DNA of 64,000 nt from NCBI GenBank assembly GCA_037126765.1, contig JBBCBC010000009.1, forward strand, positions 27,674,870 through 27,738,869. Reading direction: 5' to 3'. Both the position numbers and the translations under genes were made by a program. The notes under the pieces were generated by a model. That model did no database searches. It saw only the letters and a program-made list of their open reading frames with translations, and was not told the DNA's origin. Source of the DNA: Stenogyne calaminthoides (Eukaryota; Streptophyta; Magnoliopsida; Lamiales; Lamiaceae). Below, piece after piece: positions 1 to 11,379 of this stretch (positions are counted from its first letter, which is position 1; the number at the start of each line of letters is the position of its first letter).

Positions 1-513
1 AATTCCCCATTTTCGCCAACAAATTCATTATTTATAACACTTGTCACCATCTGCAAATCCACCCTTATCCAGCACATTTATCTTCATCTACAGATTCCCA
101 ATCAGATGCAGTTTCCAATAAAAACAAACCAGATGCAGTTTCCAAAAAAAAAAAACGCTCATACAAACTCATGATTGTGAATATACTTACAGACTGATTG
201 TTAAAATCTCTAGATCCGACGCAGGGCGTTTTCTTCGAATGACGACCTCCAAAGCGGATGACGAATTAGTTTTCGATGTGCGAACGGGATCAAACACTGC
301 AGCAGCTCTGCAATCGACAACCTTAGAGACATGCGACCACTGCCTCTTTGCGGGTGGGGGATGCAGTGGACGGTGATGGAGAGATGACGGTGGCGTTGCG
401 GTCATTGACGGATTTACGCTTGGGTAAGGTGGGACAATTGTCCCACCTTAATTTTCGTTGCGAAATGTCGTATATACCTCTCAATATTTTTAAAATTTCA
501 TAAATATTTTTAA
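1..513. other. Intergenic sequence, no gene recognised
   Basis: AT-rich flanks surround a GC-richer island at about 190-415. The island holds an open minus-strand frame of 72 codons with no family I recognise and no visible splice or promoter context. It could be an exon fragment of a gene lying outside the window or a captured gene piece. A perfect palindrome lies at 425-450. Nothing else is supported here. Confidence 0.5.
425..450. repeat. 26-bp perfect palindrome
   Basis: The 13-bp half TAAGGTGGGACAA is followed directly by its reverse complement, with no spacer. It could be the fused ends of an inverted-repeat element, a cruciform, or chance. No flanking target duplication was identified. 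Confidence 0.6.
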
Positions 514-981
514 CACTATAAGAAAATAGACAATTGCCTACGAAAATTTTCAGCATGCCTATACAATTTTTAACAAAAATAATTTCGTCCTTAAATAGTG
601 AGGATTGTCTATGACTTGTCTACAAATTTTTCTAATCATATAGACATTTTCAATACTTAAATTACCTAAAAACAATTCATCGACAAAATTATAATTTATA
701 AGGTAAATTTATATATAGGCAATTCTAATTACTACAAATTACTAATGTAATTGCCTACGAAATTATTTGTGTAGATAATTTGTTTACCTACATAAATTAT
801 AACTCATTGATAATTTGTTTGCCTCTAAGAATCCGTAGGCAATTCATAGATAATACATTTGCCTACTAGAATGTTAAAAATTCATAGGCAATGTCACTAC
901 TTAAAGATGAAATTATTTTGTTGGAAGATTCTGTAACCATATTAGAAAATTCCGTGGTTAAATCTCTATTTTATTATAGTG
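514..981. mobile_element. Non-autonomous CACTA (En/Spm-type) miniature element
   Basis: The left end reads CACTATAAGAAAAT (514-527). The right end is ATTTTATTATAGTG (968-981), whose reverse complement matches the left end at 13 of 14 positions. The element is flanked on both sides by the 3-bp direct repeat TAA (511-513 and 982-984), the usual target duplication for this superfamily. The 468-bp interior is AT-rich and repeats variants of a TTGCCTAC/GTAGGCAA motif in both orientations, as expected of subterminal transposase-binding repeats. There is no coding capacity, so mobilisation would need transposase from elsewhere. The ends and TSD are read directly; the superfamily follows from the CACTA termini. 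Confidence 0.85.
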
Positions 982-984
982 TAA

Positions 985-2372
985 AAATTAGGTACAGTTA
1001 TGAATTGATGAATGATAATTTAGCAAACCGTCGTGATAAATTATTATTTAAAATATTAATTAATTATAATTTTTTTATATTCTTTTTATTGACTATTTTT
1101 TTTGCCCTGACTGGACTGCATTCCTACGTCCGCCCCTGGTTGCGGTGGTGATGGAGGCCTCAGGAACAACGACAACGACATCACAAACCACACAATGGCT
1201 GCGAAGGCACGAATGTCATTGATCCGTGGAGCCATGAAAACGTGAACAGAGGAGAGCGAAGCAGCGATTTTGGAAGCCCAAGGAGGCACGTCGCACGACG
1301 ACGACTTCACGAACGACGTCGAACTCTCAGGCAAATATAAATTTTCGATAATGGACGCTAACATTTAGAGAGATAAAATAGAGGTTTTGAGAGGGTGCAA
1401 TTTGAAAATGAGTGTGCGAGAGTGTGTGTGTGTGGGGGTATATGAAAGGGTGATGAGTAATGTGCAACCAAAAAAAAAAATGAGTGGGGACATTTTAGTT
1501 TAAAAAATAATTCATTTTTGTATTGAATTTAAATATCAAATAGTAATTGTATTAATGTGTAAGGGTGGGGGTAGGGAAGTAGTAGTAAAATGCAATTATC
1601 TCTTAGGATAATTGCCTAACATTTCAGTTATTTCCAACTATCCTGATGAAACTAATTTGCAGGTAGTTGTACACTTTTAGCTGAAATAATCTGATATCTG
1701 ACTTGATCAATTATTTGACTAATTATTCTGACTTTCTACACTTGATAATTTTGAAATACATCTACACAAGCGTTTTAGTATCTAATCAAAATCTCATCTA
1801 TATCCCACAATCCCAACAACAACGACATGTTTCTGCTATTGGGACGTAACTCTCGGGCCCAACTCTCTCCTTGTCCCATTTCTTTTCTTTTATCCTTTAC
1901 AAAATTACCTTATTGCCCTCCCTCAAAAGAATATGTTTTTATTCACGTATGTGAATAGTAGTTACTATAGGCAATGGAATGGAAGTAAATGTGAGTACTA
2001 GTACTAGTATCCGTTGGTCGTAAAAGAATATAATGTAGGTCCACATAATTAGGTATTGGTAGGGGTTGAGAAGGAAATATGAGATGAGGATAGCTGGAGA
2101 GAATGAAGAAAACAAAGGAAGAGGGTAGCTTTATTCATATTAAATGGCAGAAGGGAAAAAAGAATCTGGGCAGAAGGGCTACTACAAAACTGTGCACAAA
2201 GGAAAGCTCCATAGAAAGAGATAGATTGACAGCACAAATAGATACACCTACTCATCCAAACAGGGAACATGAGATGGACCTTTCCTTGGTACAAATATTG
2301 TCTCACTCCATCAACATCTCTCTCAACGCCTTTCATATCTATGCCTATTATTTATTTATATATCATTTTAAA
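985..2372. other. Intergenic sequence, no gene recognised
   Basis: AT-rich DNA with a GC-richer patch at about 1090-1365 that contains a 92-codon minus-strand open frame of unknown nature. There is a short TG-rich stretch near 1415-1440. No known domain, RNA gene or transposon terminus was identified. Confidence 0.5.
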
Positions 2373-2446
2373 TACTACTCCCTCCGTCCCAATCAAAAAT
2401 TCATTTCAAAAGCAAATGGGTAAATAATTTTGAGACGGAGGTAGTA
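2373..2446. mobile_element. Stowaway-like MITE remnant
   Basis: The left side carries CTCCCTCCGTCCC (2378-2390), the hallmark Stowaway terminus. The right side carries its near inverted complement, GAGACGGAGGTAGTA (2432-2446). Only about 40 bp lies between them, so this is an internally deleted copy of a Tc1/mariner-type MITE. There is no coding capacity. Confidence 0.7.
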
Positions 2447-3307
2447 TTCGTTTATAAGAATACTGATATTAATTTATAAGTGTATTGATATTAATTTCAT
2501 ACTATGAACCAATATATTAGCGTATAATTCTCCATATAATTCAAGCGTATTTTTGAAACATGTGACTTGTGTATTAGTGAAAGAATATTTAAGTATAAAC
2601 AAATTGCATGTATGTTTTCAAAATACACTTGGAGTTGTACACTGAACTTGGTGCATGTAAGTTCTTGTCTTGATTTTTTTATGACTCGATATTAATTCGG
2701 TCTAAGGCTGATTAATTCAGAGGTTCATAATTCACCATCTATTAGCGAGTGTTTCATTTTAAGTCAGATTAAAACTCTATATAAACTAACTCATTCTAGG
2801 TTCGAATTATATAGCAATATATGTTATTGTTGCTTCTTCCATCCATATAATACCCTTGTTGCAGTTTGTTTGTTAGGTACAGAATCTGTGCCTTATTGCT
2901 TTATTTACTCTATTATTTCCATCTTCTACTTTGCACGGTTCTATTCTGGTCCTACCTCCGAACTCTTCTCTTTTTAGTCTCAGTTAGAGCATCCCCTTTG
3001 ACCTTCGAAACTCAGATCTCAATGTTTGTGATCTCTATATATTTTAACACCAATTTTACGGTGAAATTTGTTCATAGTATTACTTGATACTATTACATTT
3101 ATAAATTAATATCATTACTCTTATAAATTTATATCAATAACATTTAATGTTAATTAATTTATAAATATAATGATATAAATTGATAAGCGTAGTAATATTA
3201 GTTTATAACCCTAGAGCATGTGCGGTAGTAATATTAGTTTGTAACCCTAGAGCATGTGCACGCCGTGTGATGAGAACCACGATTTTAGAACACGATAAAT
3301 TCATCAC
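2447..3307. other. Intergenic AT-rich sequence
   Basis: No gene is supported. The only structured item is a 36-bp tandem duplication at 3189-3259. Confidence 0.5.
3189..3259. repeat. 36-bp tandem duplication
   Basis: Two adjacent copies of a unit starting GTAGTAATATTAGTTT and ending in AGAGCATGTGC lie at 3189-3223 and 3225-3259. They differ at about one internal position. Confidence 0.75.
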
Positions 3308-3315
3308 CCTAGCAC

Positions 3316-3955
3316 CAGTGGTGGACCCAGGATTTTAGACTTAGGGATACGAAATATAATTAATAAAATATTATTAAATACTAAAAAGGTCATAAATATT
3401 AAAATAAAAATATATATGTTCAACTCAAATTACAATTACAATTAAGACCATCTAATCTTCATTTTTAGAAGCGCTTCTATGACATTATCATTAACAAACT
3501 CTTATTTATAATAAATAAGTTCTAGTTCATGTCATATATTTTAATGAAATTGCCCGATAATATTCAAATTAATAATAAACATGACTTAAAATATTTAAAT
3601 TGATAACTTAAAAAAAAATTCTGGAATTTTGGAAAGCCGGAGGAATGTTTTGTTCTTTTGATTCAATTAAACAAATGGGGCAATTTCATTTTAATAAACA
3701 AAGGACATACTTTAAATAAAGAAATAGAATTTAATAAACAAAGGACATATTTTAAATAAGGGAATAGCTCCCTAGAATGATTAGAGTTAAAAAATTAAAA
3801 ATGTAGCGGATAGGTTTAGAACTCTGGACAACTAAACTATGAGAGTTAGTTAAACCACTGGGCCAAACTACAAAATATGTTAGCCTACATAGCTGGTGGT
3901 ATATCAATATGGGGGTACAACTGGACCCCCTTGTACCAATGCAAGTCCGCCACTG
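3316..3955. mobile_element. hAT-like non-autonomous element
   Basis: The left end reads CAGTGGTGGACCCAGG, and the right end is AAGTCCGCCACTG, an imperfect inverted match. The 8 bp on the left (CCTAGCAC, 3308-3315) and on the right (CGTAGCAG, 3956-3963) match at 6 positions, consistent with a decayed 8-bp hAT target duplication. The 640-bp AT-rich interior has no transposase. The CAGTGGYGGAYCCAGG type of terminus is common in plant repeats. The hAT assignment rests on the TSD length and ends only. Confidence 0.5.
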
Positions 3956-3963
3956 CGTAGCAG

Positions 3964-4521
3964 GAGAACGAATAGAAAACACGATAAAGTTGACGCCCTG
4001 GCTCAGACCAGCAGGAGAACGATTGGTTTTGACAAAGTTGTCAAAGGAAAATTATTATTATTCAATATGATTCAAGAAAAAAATGTTGCAACATATAAAT
4101 GGGAAAAAAGGACAAAAAATCTGGCTAAAAGAACCAAATCTAGCAAATCTATCTAACCGACTACATAACTATGAATTTAAAGGACAAAAACAAAAAATTA
4201 AATAAATAAATAATAAATCTAGGAAAAGCTTGTTAATCTTGAATAATCTTGCGTATCTTGCTATATCTTGTGAAATATAGGATAATATTTTTGATGATGA
4301 CAAATCTAGAACAATTTCGCAAATAATCTTGCACGTATTCTTGGGTCCAAAACCCTCGTTCGCATCACCTTGCCACCGCACATGGCTTCACGCCAACCCA
4401 GGGCCGCATAATTACATATATTTTATTTAAAATATACCAAAGTATTAAAAAAAATTGTATTAATTTTTAATGAAAGAATATCTAGCCTAATTGAAAGGTG
4501 CGTCTTTTTATAAGTCTTAGG
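3964..4521. other. Intergenic sequence
   Basis: AT-rich spacer between the hAT-like element and the Tat retrotransposon. A short direct repeat, AGCAGGAGAACGA, occurs at about 3960 and 4010. No gene or RNA recognised. Confidence 0.5.
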
Positions 4522-5216
4522 TGTTGTGGGCACATGGCGCGAGGTCGGGCCCGCCACAGAAAAAAAAAGAGGAGGACTGCACCACATTTTTTATGTAAAG
4601 TATAACACCTCGAGAAGTAAAGGCAAGCAAAAGGCACCTCGTGCACGAAAGCATGCAACCTTGATGCACCTCCGATCACAAGACCGACACAAGTACGGAA
4701 CATTAATTGAGATGGGACCAGTGGCAGACGAGCAGCGCCAGGAGCCTTACCTAAGAATGGTCTCAATCAGAGATGTGTCAGTAAAGGACGGTAATGATGA
4801 GTAGCTAGGAGTAGTTAGACGGCTAAATCCCTGCAAATTCGGATTTGCCTCGGCCACGCCCCGGCCGAGGCCATGAGCTCTCGATCCCTCGAGCGACCTC
4901 CCAGCGACCTCCGACCTGGGTCACATAAATCATGTAGCATTTAATATTTTGCAGAGCTATTTTCGGCTACTTGTCCTTGTAAATCGGGAGAGTGAGTTCT
5001 ACTCTCTCAAACCTTATAAATAGGGGTCATTTATGACCAAGAAAGAAGAGGAATTAATATCTTACCAAACCTCTTGCAAATTTATTGCTCAAACTCTTAT
5101 TCTCTCAAACAATCATATAACTTAAATACAATCCACTTTACACATTTATTGTTTGTGTCACTAAAGATCACTAAGCCACATCTTATCCCATAATCCTCAT
5201 ATTTTAGTGCACAACA
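4522..5216 (+). repeat. 5' LTR of Tat element 1
   Basis: This 695-bp LTR begins TGTTGTGGGCAC and ends TGCACAACA. It carries the TATA box and is matched by 15193-15867 and by the LTR at 50453-51154. Confidence 0.92.
5015..5021 (+). promoter_or_regulatory. LTR TATA box
   Basis: TATAAAT in the context CCTTATAAATAGGGG. It is followed at 5025-5038 by a perfect GGTCAT-TT-ATGACC inverted repeat just before the expected transcription start. The same arrangement is kept in the LTRs at 15666 and 50954. Confidence 0.75.
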
Positions 5217-5218
5217 AT

Positions 5219-5233
5219 TGGCGCTAGAATGAG
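5219..5233 (+). promoter_or_regulatory. Primer-binding site candidate
   Basis: TGGCGCTAGAATGAG starts two bases after the 5' LTR. The TGGCGC start fits tRNA 3'-end complementarity as used by Tat elements. The exact tRNA was not determined. Confidence 0.55.
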
Positions 5234-5352
5234 GGTACTCTTTAAGAAATATCGAGCTAAGTTCTTAGTGTTTTCTCATTGGAGTATTCCTCACGAATCT
5301 TCGATACAAACTCATCTCATACACCCAAATCTCCCAAAAAAACCACTCAACC

Positions 5353-7100
5353 ATGTCTCAAGCAACTCTCATCACAAAGAGAAAAGCCGCTTCGGTTTCA
5401 TGCCACTCAAGTGAGTACGGCCACGTCTGACCGCTAGTAATCGCAAGGCCGGGGACCCACCACGGGGATTGCTCAAAAGCTCGAGCAGATCCGTACTCCG
5501 AAAGAAATCGATAAAGCCATCGCAGAGTTACGCCGAAAGCAGGCCGAAGTGCTGATCCCAGACGGCGACCTACGCCACAACTTGAACCGGAAGGCCCAAA
5601 GCGGGCAGGTCGCATGGTGAGTCCCGCCATGAGTCTTACAAGGATAGAGCTAACACGGCGGCTCGCCAAGAAAAATCCGGCCGCGAGGAACTCTCGCCAG
5701 TGAGGGACTCGTCACGAGAGGGAAGTGAGAAGCTAACTCGAGGGACGCGACGATCCAATATATCGGCGAATCCAAACGAGGACCTAATCCCATTCACAAA
5801 TGTATATTCTCGGCGTTTTCAATACGTTCGCACCAAGGCCACGGACCTGGTAGATCGCCCAAAGCCAACGCAAAAGAACTATGCCGAACTCGAAAGTTCG
5901 TGTTCAGGATCGATAGCCCAAGGCGGACCCAGACAACGAGTATCGGCGAAAGATCGGCTCGAACGAAGTCCTTCACCTCGCAGGTGGAAAGAACCCCTTC
6001 ACCTTGCAGACGTCATCGAACCCCATCACCCCGCCGACAGGAAAGAAATTCTCCACCTCGCCGTCATCCTGGCGAGGTCGCCGGACATAACGACTCTCCG
6101 CAGATGGCCACCATCCTTCAGAACATTAAGGATATCCAAGAGCAGCTGGCGAGCAAAGGGGGAGTGTCTCTCACTACAAAAATACCCATTTCACAATTAT
6201 CACCCACGGTCATGCTCGCTCTCACATAAATCAAGATCAATGTCAACTCCATCACCCAATACAACGGCAAGATCACCGACCCGATAAATCACGTGAGCAA
6301 ATACACATCCTACATGAACTCCATGGGCGCGACTGATGCCACTCAATGCTGCCTTTTCCCGCTCACTCTAGGCGACCAAGCTTACCGATGGTTCAACTCC
6401 TTACCCCCGACGTCCATAGAGTCTTTCCACCAGATGACTAAATTGTTCCTCACTTACTTAGCCTCGCCGACCAAGACAAGGAACAAAGCAAAGATTTGGC
6501 AAACATCTATCACCGAGGGAGGAGTCGACCGGACATATATTGATCGAATAGACCAAATTTCATTATGGAAGGCGAAAGCCCGGGCGATTTAAACCAAGGT
6601 GTTGGGAATAGTGCATGGGTTGAAGAAGGGAACGAAACTCTAGAAAATGATGAAAAATGATTATCCATCGAGCTACGCCGATTTTCGATACCGAGCAGGG
6701 GTTATGATCACCAATGCCGAGATAATGGCATCAAGATTGGGCGAGCAGCGACCAAGCGAGGTGAAGATCGAAGTCAAGAAGCCTGATCCAAAACCCGAGA
6801 AACCGTACAGGAGGCCCGGATCCACGCACTACCGACCTCCGGGGACTTTCAAGCCAGTTGATAACCCTCTGGAGGTAAAACTCCTGGAAAAACTGACCAT
6901 GAATGCAGCTCAGATCTATCAGGCGATCAGGGGCAGACAACAGATTCCCTCGGCCCAGGAAATGTACCAGGACACCTCCAAACTCAACCTGAAGAAGTTT
7001 TGTGACTACCACAGCTCCATTGGGCATAACACTGTCGCGACCTCCAAAGGGAGCTCTTGAAGTTGTATGAAGAAGGGAAGTTGGAAAGGTTTGTTAAGCC
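5353..7100 (+). pseudogene. Tat element 1 gag, frame-broken
   Basis: Gag would form the retrotransposon's virus-like particle. The first ATG after the leader (5353) opens a frame beginning MSQATLITKRKAAS that stops after about 24 codons. Coding then continues in several frames. The retrotransposon Gag core is visible at 6293-6592, with DQAYRWFNSLPP followed by FHQMTKLFLTYLA. Near the C-terminus (about 6990-7060) is a CDYHSSIGHNT segment like the CxxHxxxGHxT box of Tat Gags, but the expected final cysteine is lost. An arginine/serine/proline-rich stretch precedes the core at 5900-6120. The ORF breaks make it non-functional as written. Confidence 0.8.
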
Positions 7101-7205
7101 AACAAACAACAAAATCGGTGACCGGCGCCACCCCTGAAAAACCGGCCCGGACCAAGGAAAGCAAGGTCGCGGATCGGTGGGAGAGCGGAGAACAGGGTCA
7201 TCCAT

Positions 7206-7649
7206 ATGATCTGCCCTACTGGGGGGACCCTTGAAGGATTCCTCCCAGCGACCTCCCTATCTAATCGACGCCAGAAGGCCGAGATACGAGCTCTCGACAA
7301 TGTCGTGCTGAGTTGCCTTCCAATCAACACCATTGCCCCAAGTCAAAAGCGGCTCACTTTCACCGAGGAGGATAGAGATGGGGTGGTGTTTCCAAACTGG
7401 GACCCACTCGTGATCCCGACCAGAATAATGGGGGCTCTAGTTCATCGCGTCATGATCGATAATGGGGCTTTCTGCAACATCCTTTTCAAAAAGACTCTGG
7501 ACCTGCTCGGCGATTTCCACTCCTACGTCGAGCCTTGTGAGGTTGGAATTCTGGGTTTTGGGAACCAGCCTGTTGAGGCCTATGGGATGATCCGCCTATC
7601 TGTAGAGATCACATCAACCTTGGACATTGACGTGAAGGCAACGAGGTAG
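7206..7649 (+). CDS. Tat element 1 aspartic protease domain
   Basis: This would cleave the Gag-Pol polyprotein. The frame is open for 147 codons. It contains the Tat-type lead-in VVFPNWDPLVIP (about residues 60-71) and the active-site loop MIDNGAFCNIL, with Asp85-Asn86-Gly87 in place of the usual D-S/T-G. It lies between gag and RT as expected. The frame stops at a TAG (7647-7649), beyond which readable coding continues to about 7800. This stop and the neighbouring frameshifts separate it from RT. Confidence 0.75.
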   Translation: MICPTGGTLEGFLPATSLSNRRQKAEIRALDNVVLSCLPINTIAPSQKRLTFTEEDRDGVVFPNWDPLVIPTRIMGALVHRVMIDNGAFCNILFKKTLDLLGDFHSYVEPCEVGILGFGNQPVEAYGMIRLSVEITSTLDIDVKATR

Positions 7650-7877
7650 CTGGACTTTGTTATCATCGATGCTCCATCAAATTTCAATGCTTTCTTCGGC
7701 AGGCCTTTCGAACATGAGTTCGGGGCTGCCTCCTCGTCCTACTTTTATTGTATTAAGTTTCCTGGACCTGGCGGGAAGATTGGCACCATCAAGGGTGACT
7801 AGATTGCGGCAAGAAAATGTTTAACTTACACTTGTATCAATTTAAATTCTTCTTTTTATTTTGGTAGAAAATCCGAG

Positions 7878-9200
7878 GTGGGGCTAAGTTGTACGAGCCA
7901 AACTCCACCTCGGAAAGAGAAAGAAAGTAATGAAATAAAGATAGATAGTGTAGTAGAAACAAATGTAACACCTATGGAAGTTGACATCACAGCTAGAGAG
8001 AAGCCTTCACGAGATTTACCAGATTTGGAACCTCGCCTAGGTTTCGAACCAATGGAGGTCGACTCCGAACAGCGAGAATTCAACCTCGATCCTAGAACGG
8101 GGAGAAGTGATCAACGAGCAACACCGATCGAAGAGCTCAAAACAATCCCAGTCGACCTTGATCGGCCAGAACTAAGTGTGACCATCGGAACACGAATTCC
8201 CAGCGACCTGCGAGAACAACTGATAGATTTCCTCAAGCAGAATCTAGACGTATTCACATGGTCACATGAGGACATGGTCGGCATCGACCCCGAGGTCGCA
8301 TGCCACAAACTGAACAACGATCCGACAAAGAGGCCAGTGTCCCAGAAAAGAAGGAAGTTCGGTCCGGAAAAGTACGCAGCCCTGGCCGAGAAAGTAAAGA
8401 AACTGCTAGATAACAAGTTGATCGAGCAAGCAGACCAACCGTAGTGGGTGGCCAATGCCGTGCTAGTAAAAAAATAACACAACTCTTGGCGACTATGTAT
8501 CGACTTCACCGACCTCAATGAGGCCTGCCCGAAGGATTACTTTCCAATGCCGCACATCGATCACCTCGTAGATAGCACCGCTGGGCACGAGATGATGACA
8601 TTCATGGATGCATTCGCCGGGTATCACCAGATCGCCATGGATAAAAATGATCAGCAACACACATCTTTTCTGACAGAGAAAAACGTGTATTGTTAGAAGA
8701 GGATGCCATTTGGTCTGAAGAACGCAGGGGCAACCTACCAGCATTTAGTAAATCGAATGTTCGCCGACGAGATTGGAAAGACCATGGAGGTATACATCGA
8801 CGATATTGTGGTGAAAAGTGAGAAGAAGGAGGACTATCTGTGCCACCTCGCTCGGACCTTTGACATCTTGAGAAAATACAACATGCTCCTGAATCTCAAG
8901 AAATGAAGTTTCGGAGTTGGTTCGGGAAAGTTCCTGGGCCATATCATCAGTCAGCGAGGTATCGAAGCTAACCCTACAAAGATCAAAGCCATCATGGACA
9001 TGAAACCACCTCGCAACGTGAAAGAAATCCAAAGATTGACCGGTTGTCTAGCAGCTCTCAATAGATTTGTATCCAGAATGGGGGACAAGTGTAAGCCTTT
9101 TTTCGAAGCCATGAAAAAAGGAAAGTTCTCATGGACCCCGCAATGCGAAGTTGCGTTTCTGAAGCTCAAAGTGTACATCTCCGACCCCAAATCTTTGCAA
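7878..9200 (+). pseudogene. Tat element 1 reverse transcriptase
   Basis: RNA-dependent DNA polymerase that copies the element. The RT lead-in, with DMVGIDPEVACHKLN and KRRKFGPEKY, is open at 7878-8444. A TAG at 8443 and a frameshift near 8467 follow. Downstream come MPFGLKNAGATYQ (8703 on) and the catalytic box VYIDDIVV (Tyr codon at 8793, Asp codons at 8799 and 8802), then a TGA in place of the Cys codon of the LNxKKC motif. The connection region with IQRLTGCLAALNRFVS is in frame at 8994-9200. All polymerase motifs are present, but it cannot be translated as one protein as written. Confidence 0.85.
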
Positions 9201-9451
9201 AACCCATACCAGGTGAGAAGTTATTTCTATACCTCGCGGCCTCAGAATCCGCTCTCAGCGCAGTATTAGTGAGGGCAGAAGGTCAGTACCATTTGCATAT
9301 ATACTTCGTCAGCCAGACTTTGAATGATGCCGAGCTCAAGTACCCGCCGCTCGAGAAGCTCGCCTATGCCTTGATTATGAGAGTCCGGAAGCTTCGACAA
9401 TATTTTTTCGATCACCAAATAGAAGTCCTAACTACCATGCCACTAAGATAG
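9201..9451 (+). pseudogene. Tat element 1 first RNase H region
   Basis: Follows RT directly. The segment FLYLAASESALSAVLVRAEG and LKYPPLEKLAYALI identify the retroelement RNase H-like fold. The position where the first catalytic Asp is expected reads Glu-Ser-Ala, so the domain looks catalytically decayed. This fits the presence of a second RNase H downstream. One frame change occurs near 9230. Confidence 0.7.
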
Positions 9452-9599
9452 GCCAGAACGACCGACATCTGTTAGGAAGATTGTTAAAATGGTCCATTGA
9501 GTTAGGACAGTTCGGGATCACCTTCGCACCCCGAACTGCGATCAATGCTCAGGTCCTCGCCGACTTTCTCACCGAGCTCACCTTTCAAAAAAAAACTGG

Positions 9600-10000
9600 A
9601 GGCCGCCGACATCCCATGGACATTGCACGTCGACGGCTCTTCGACGAGCACCCGAGCAAGGGCTGGAGTGGTCCTAATCAGTCCCGAACAATAATCCTTC
9701 ACCACGTCTGTGAGTTTTGATTTTCATGCCACCAACAACGGTTAGAGTATGAGGCCTTGATAAATGGCACTCGGAAATGGCGATGGCCATTGGTGCAAAA
9801 AGTTGAAAGTTTACAACGATTCCGGGCTTGGTCGATACCGGATGTCGAGAATACTTAATCACGGGGTGAACAAATGATGAAATACCAAAGAGATAGCGAA
9901 AAGAGCCTCATCGAAAAAGTTCGAGGAGGTGCAAATAGAGTTGATACCTCGGCGTAAAAACACACGCGCAGATGCACTAGCTTTCAGCCACGCGAAAAAA
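9600..10000 (+). pseudogene. Tat element 1 second (archaeal-type) RNase H
   Basis: The frame reads LHVDGSSTSTRA at about 9627-9662, where Asp-Gly-Ser-Ser is the start of an aRNH domain. It is followed in other frames by FHATNN and EYEALINGT near 9721-9770, and by an RKNTRADALAF tail near 9950-9985. A second RNase H between RT/RNH and integrase defines the plant Tat lineage. It is broken by a TAG in place of the codons before EYEAL and by frameshifts. Confidence 0.75.
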
Positions 10001-10149
10001 GCGTCGAGATATGGACAACATAACAGTTACTAAACTCAACAATCCCTCAGCAGGTCGCGTCATCATCGACATAAAGGAAATAACTTGGACGAACCAAGCG
10101 AGTCCATCAAACATTCATAGGGAAGTCCTTCAGATCACGACCCCGAAAA

Positions 10150-11379
10150 ACAATTGGATGACCAAAGTCAGAGACTACATCAAGTAAGGGATATTGCCAG
10201 AGGATAAGGTCGCCGCTCGCAGATTACAACTAAGAGCAGCGAGGTACACCGTCATCAACGAACAACTTTATAAGCGAAGTTTCTCTTTGTCACTTTTGAA
10301 ATGCGTCACCCCGAAAGAAGGCCAAGTGATCCTGAAAAAAATCCACGAAGGAGATTGTGGAAGTCATACCCGGGGTCAGTCCCTCATCTACAAGACGATC
10401 AGACAAGGCTATTATTGGTTAACCCTAAAGAAAGATGCAATAGCGTACGCGAAGAAATGTCAGCAATGCCAGTTTTTCGCTCCAACGATTAAGCGAGCTC
10501 CGGAGGAGCTCACGTCGATATACAGCCCATGGCCGTTCGCGAAGTGGGGGATTGACCTGATTGGTCCTTTCCCAAAAGCTCCGGGCAGTTCAAAATTCGC
10601 GGTGGTCGCGGTAGATTACTTCACCAAATGGGCGGAAGCAGAACCTTTAGCGACCATCACCCAGGAGAAAATCATACGATTCATCTGGAAAAATATCATT
10701 TGTCATTTTGGCCTCCCGCAAGCGATCGTTACAGACAATGGAAAGCAATTCGACGGTTTCGAGATCGATGTCTTTTTCGTGAAGTGGAAAATCGCAAAGT
10801 TGTTCTCCACCCCCTATCACCCCCAGTCCAATGGGCAAGTTGAAGCTGTGAACAAGATAATCAAACACACCCTAAAAACTCAACTCATCGAGTCAAAGGG
10901 ATTATGGGCTTTCAAACTTTCGAGCATCTTATGGTCATATAGAACCACGTCCCGAAATTCAACAGGCAAAACACCTTTTGCTTTGGCTTTCGGGATGGAG
11001 GCAGTCATACCAGCCGAGGTCGTGATCAGAAGCCATCGAACGTCGCAAGCAGTCACAGAGGACAACGATCAAGCCATATCTCTCAGCCTCGACCTCCTCG
11101 AAGAAAAAAAGATTGGAAGCCAACTTAAGAAACACAAACTACAAACAAAAGTCGGAGAAATATTACAACTCAAAAGCGAAAATTCGAAGATTCAAGGTCG
11201 GCGACCTCGTTCTAAAAAGAATCCTCGGTGTCCAGAAAGGAGTTTTTGGTCCAACCTAGGAGGGACCCATGACGATTTCGAAATGTCTGCCGAATGGGGC
11301 TTACCAGCTCGAAGACTTGAAGGGCATTCCCGCGATGTATCCGTGGAATGCGACCTACCTGAAGAAGTTCTACCAATAA
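10150..11379 (+). CDS. Tat element 1 integrase
   Basis: Inserts the cDNA into the genome. Numbering the open frame from 10194, the zinc-binding HHCC set is His51, His58, Cys89 and Cys92. The catalytic triad is Asp121 (GIDLIGPF), Asp181 (TDNGKQF) and Glu217 (NGQVEAVN). The core is continuous, with the Tat-type ending GKTPFALAFGMEAVIPAEV. Near codon 305 a frameshift moves the C-terminal DNA-binding part (VGDLVLKR region) into another frame, which ends at the TAA at 11377-11379. This is the best preserved pol domain of the element. Confidence 0.88.

Noticed and set aside
187..405. 72-codon minus-strand ORF as a gene
   Set aside because: No recognised domain, no partner exons, no regulatory context. 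Left as an unassigned GC-richer patch.
891..1151. 86-codon plus-strand ORF
   Set aside because: It starts inside the CACTA MITE and runs into AT-rich DNA. Composition is non-coding.
1086..1364. 92-codon minus-strand ORF with a hydrophobic stretch
   Set aside because: Not recognised, low-complexity ends, no splice or promoter support.
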